DNA from: Prunus persica
Taxonomy: Eukaryota > Streptophyta > Magnoliopsida > Rosales > Rosaceae
Assembly (NCBI RefSeq): GCF_000346465.2
Contig: NC_034014.1
Span: 343,781-407,780 of the forward strand
Direction: 5' to 3'
DNA length: 64,000 nucleotides
The notes beneath the pieces are model-generated. The model saw nothing but the letters and a program-made list of their open reading frames with translations, ran no database searches and had not been told where the DNA came from. Positions 61,601 to 64,000 of this stretch are shown here, one piece after another (position 1 is the stretch's first letter; each line of letters opens with the position of its first letter). A program made the position numbers and the translations under genes.

Positions 61601-63037
61601 GATAGCACATAAGTTAGAACAAGAAATATAACCCAGCTCAAGTTTGACAAAAAAAGAAAAAAAAGATTCAGAAGCTAAAGCACCATAATCACCTTCCAAA
61701 AGTGAATAGAAAATTTGACTTAACACAAGAAATTCAAGGCAATTCAGGTCTTAATCAGAACATAATAAGATAAACACAAAACATACTCTTACCCTTCCTC
61801 ACGCAATCTGAAGATACGAGGCTTTGGATTGCCCTCTTGGGGAACGGGGGTTACAGAGCCAATCTCTACAAAGCCAAAGCCTAAACCAAGTAAACCATCA
61901 ACAGCCTCAGCATTCTTATCAAATCCAGCAGCAAGACCTACAGGGTTGGAAAACTTCCTTCCCCAAACGTCTAGCCCTAAATTTGATGGATCTGGTCTCT
62001 TCTCTCTAGGAACCCAACCTCGTGCTGCGGCTGAGACACCCAGTCTGTGAGCAACCTCTGGATCCAGAAGAGCGAAGAATGGATTCACAAGTTTTGTAGC
62101 TGAGAATAGCCAGCCACTTCAAAAATTTGATATCCAAGAATTAGCAATAAACGTAACTAAAATTAAACTTCAACATTTCACAAAAAACTTAAGCCAGTCT
62201 ACTAACTCCTGATAAATAAACTGAATTACACGGTTTCTGCTTCATCCACATAAATAAGTACACAATAGCATAACAATGAACAACCTCATCACCACTGCAA
62301 GAATGAGGCAGAACATAACAAATGACAATTCATAATTTTTGTCTAATGTCCCACGAAAGCTATTAATTTAGCAAAAGAAATTTATGACTTTTACAACTAG
62401 GAGTGTAATTCCAAAGTTTCTAGGTAACAAGGAGAAATCCAGAGAAATTCACCCCCAGCCCCAACACCGAACAACACACGCTTACACCACACAGGTTTCA
62501 AGCAATACAGCATGACAGACTTTTAATTCAAGCATCAGAGGTTGCCTTAAGAGAATTCCACATGTTTTATGCTTATACTTTTCTGGCTGATAGGTAACAG
62601 TAAGTGGAATTAAACATAAATGCTGAAACACTGCAACCATATTGTAAACCGTGTGAAAGGTTAAATGCAAACAGAGCAAAACTTCTACTTAAATATTTAA
62701 ATGAGGTACCAGAAAGTTGCTTCATCCACAGTGCTCACATAAGCTCCTCCGCCTATAACTAAGCCTAAGGTGGTTCCCGTCAACAACCTCCCCTACAGTT
62801 CAAAATAAGCAGACAGCACTTCAAAATCAAACAATAATGCATTGAATTTCCAACAAATTTGACTTAAAAATAAGTGTAAGCAATATAAAATGAAAAGGCA
62901 CCACTTTGGTGAGATGGGTTTGCATTTTTGCTGGAAACAAATAAAAATATAGTCGTCATAGTTCTTCCTCTGTGATTCTTTGCAACCAAAAAGATAGTGT
63001 CATACATATACGAAGGAGAAGAAGAAGAAGAAGAAGA

Positions 63038-63075
<38 letters not shown>

Positions 63076-63212
63076 ACTTTCTTCGAAAAATGAGGAATCT
63101 TTGGAGCAGTTTCTGCAGCAGAAGAACAGTGTCGTGCACCTGCAATAGGAGTTGTGCATGCCCTTCTGAACAAAAAGTCTCTTAATAATTTTCTTGAAGC
63201 CCTTGCTGCCAT
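58633..63212 (-). CDS. PYRD: Dihydroorotate dehydrogenase (quinone), mitochondrial
   Basis: Eleven minus-strand exons join in frame to 461 aa: 63212-63078, 62792-62710, 62116-61793, 61577-61322, 60384-60304, 60209-60102, 60012-59983, 59758-59621, 59084-59047, 58943-58844 and 58725-58633, all GT-AG. This class 2 enzyme oxidises dihydroorotate to orotate in de novo pyrimidine synthesis, passing electrons to ubiquinone at the mitochondrial inner membrane. The basic N-terminus ([17 protein letters not shown]) is a targeting peptide; residues about 47-66 ([17 protein letters not shown]) form the membrane anchor. FMN/substrate motifs are present: [53 protein letters not shown] (catalytic Ser region, near residues 268-277), [37 protein letters not shown]. 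Length matches Arabidopsis (about 460 aa). The ATG at 63212 is the first in-frame one; a non-ATG codon upstream is not needed. Confidence 0.97.
63014..63070. repeat. (GAA)n(GA)n microsatellite in DHODH intron 1
   Basis: A GAA run is followed by a GA run ending only about 8 bases from the exon 1 splice donor. On the transcribed strand it is a pyrimidine tract just inside the intron. Confidence 0.95.
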
Positions 63213-64000
63213 GACCTTCAATGATCAAATAAAAAAGTTAAAAATTTTCAATAGCTTAAATATCGCCTCGCGAACTAACTTTGCTAACAAAATAATCAAA
63301 GGCAAATGCAAAATCAATAGTAGAAAAGGAACGTACAGAGCAGTGGACTGTGGAAGGCAAGAGAGTGATACTGGGCTTGTTACGACGGCACCCTTGAAGG
63401 AGCGGGACAATGGGTAAAATGGCACACACCGACTGGTTTGGCTTTTTCTCGTGCGGGTGATATATGGGCACCCGGTCTTAGATTAAACGGGTTATTTTGC
63501 GTTTACGGGTCAATATCAGATATACTTGGTGTTATTGATTTAAGAATGTATGAGTAAATAGATGCATGTTATACCCAAGTGGTGTCCCCCTAGCATTATT
63601 ATTAGAACATTGCGTTGGGGTTGTTCCATATCAATGTATGGCAATTTTGACAAAAAATGTTGCAAACGTGACCATATACACAGGTCCATAGTGCTTAAGC
63701 CAATCATTTATTTTTCGCCGTCAGATCAAATTAACTAATTCGATTCAATAACTAATTAATTTCATCAAACAATTAAGAAATAAGACCTCATTTAAAGTCC
63801 TCATTACGCAAATATTGCTCAAGATCGCGTAGCTGCAATGATACCGACAAGTGAACAAGTAAAAGAGTTGTATGGGCTAGGATCCAATCCAACTAGTAAC
63901 TGTACAAGGACCAAATGAAACATCAAATTTCTTTGTAACCCAATGACTCATAAGCCATCAACAACTACAAGCCCAAGAGTGTTGCTCAAATGGGCAGGGA
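63213..64000. other. DHODH promoter region, right end
   Basis: Upstream sequence of the minus-strand DHODH gene. No gene, repeat or clear promoter box is recognised here. Confidence 0.5.

Overview
This is nuclear DNA from a flowering plant. Genes are split by many GT-AG introns, intergenic DNA is AT-rich with CT/GA microsatellites and small DNA transposons, and every recognised protein is a plant-type family. Protein sequence and gene style suggest a woody eudicot, perhaps Rosaceae (Prunus-like). That taxon is a guess, because nothing in the window proves it.

Layout. Bases 1-5.2 kb are intergenic, with a hAT-like MITE and two degenerate tRNA-derived SINE-like stretches. At 5.4-8.3 kb (+) is a 7-exon secreted neprosin-domain gene. 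At 12.2-27.2 kb (+) is a complete 30-exon DEK1 gene, the plant membrane-anchored calpain (2160 aa). At 28.6-29.9 kb is a short palindromic repeat array holding a scrambled copy of DEK1 pieces. At 30.4-31.9 kb (-) is a DUF1639 gene. At 31.9-35.8 kb are microsatellites and two inverted copies of a 400-bp MITE. At 36.0 kb (+) is an intronless arabinogalactan peptide. At 38.4-54.0 kb (-) is a complete 22-exon MED13 gene (1964 aa). At 55.3-57.7 kb is a larger array of the same palindromic repeat, holding a copy of two MED13 exons and their introns. At 58.6-63.2 kb (-) is an 11-exon mitochondrial dihydroorotate dehydrogenase.

The genes are unrelated in function: cell-surface peptidase family, developmental calpain signalling, unknown, cell-wall proteoglycan, Mediator kinase module and pyrimidine synthesis. 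They form no operon or cluster. All multi-exon models were built by hand from splice signals, reading-frame continuity and remembered family sequence.

The most unusual signal is the pair of palindromic arrays (consensus GTATAGCCGNNCGGCTATAC, about 52-bp period in the larger one). Each lies beside a different gene and each contains a DNA-level copy, introns included, of part of that neighbouring gene. The joins show short microhomology, and two of the four outer joins fall at or near the centre of a palindrome. This suggests a hairpin-prone repeat that breaks and is patched with nearby gene sequence, or a mobile element that captures local fragments.
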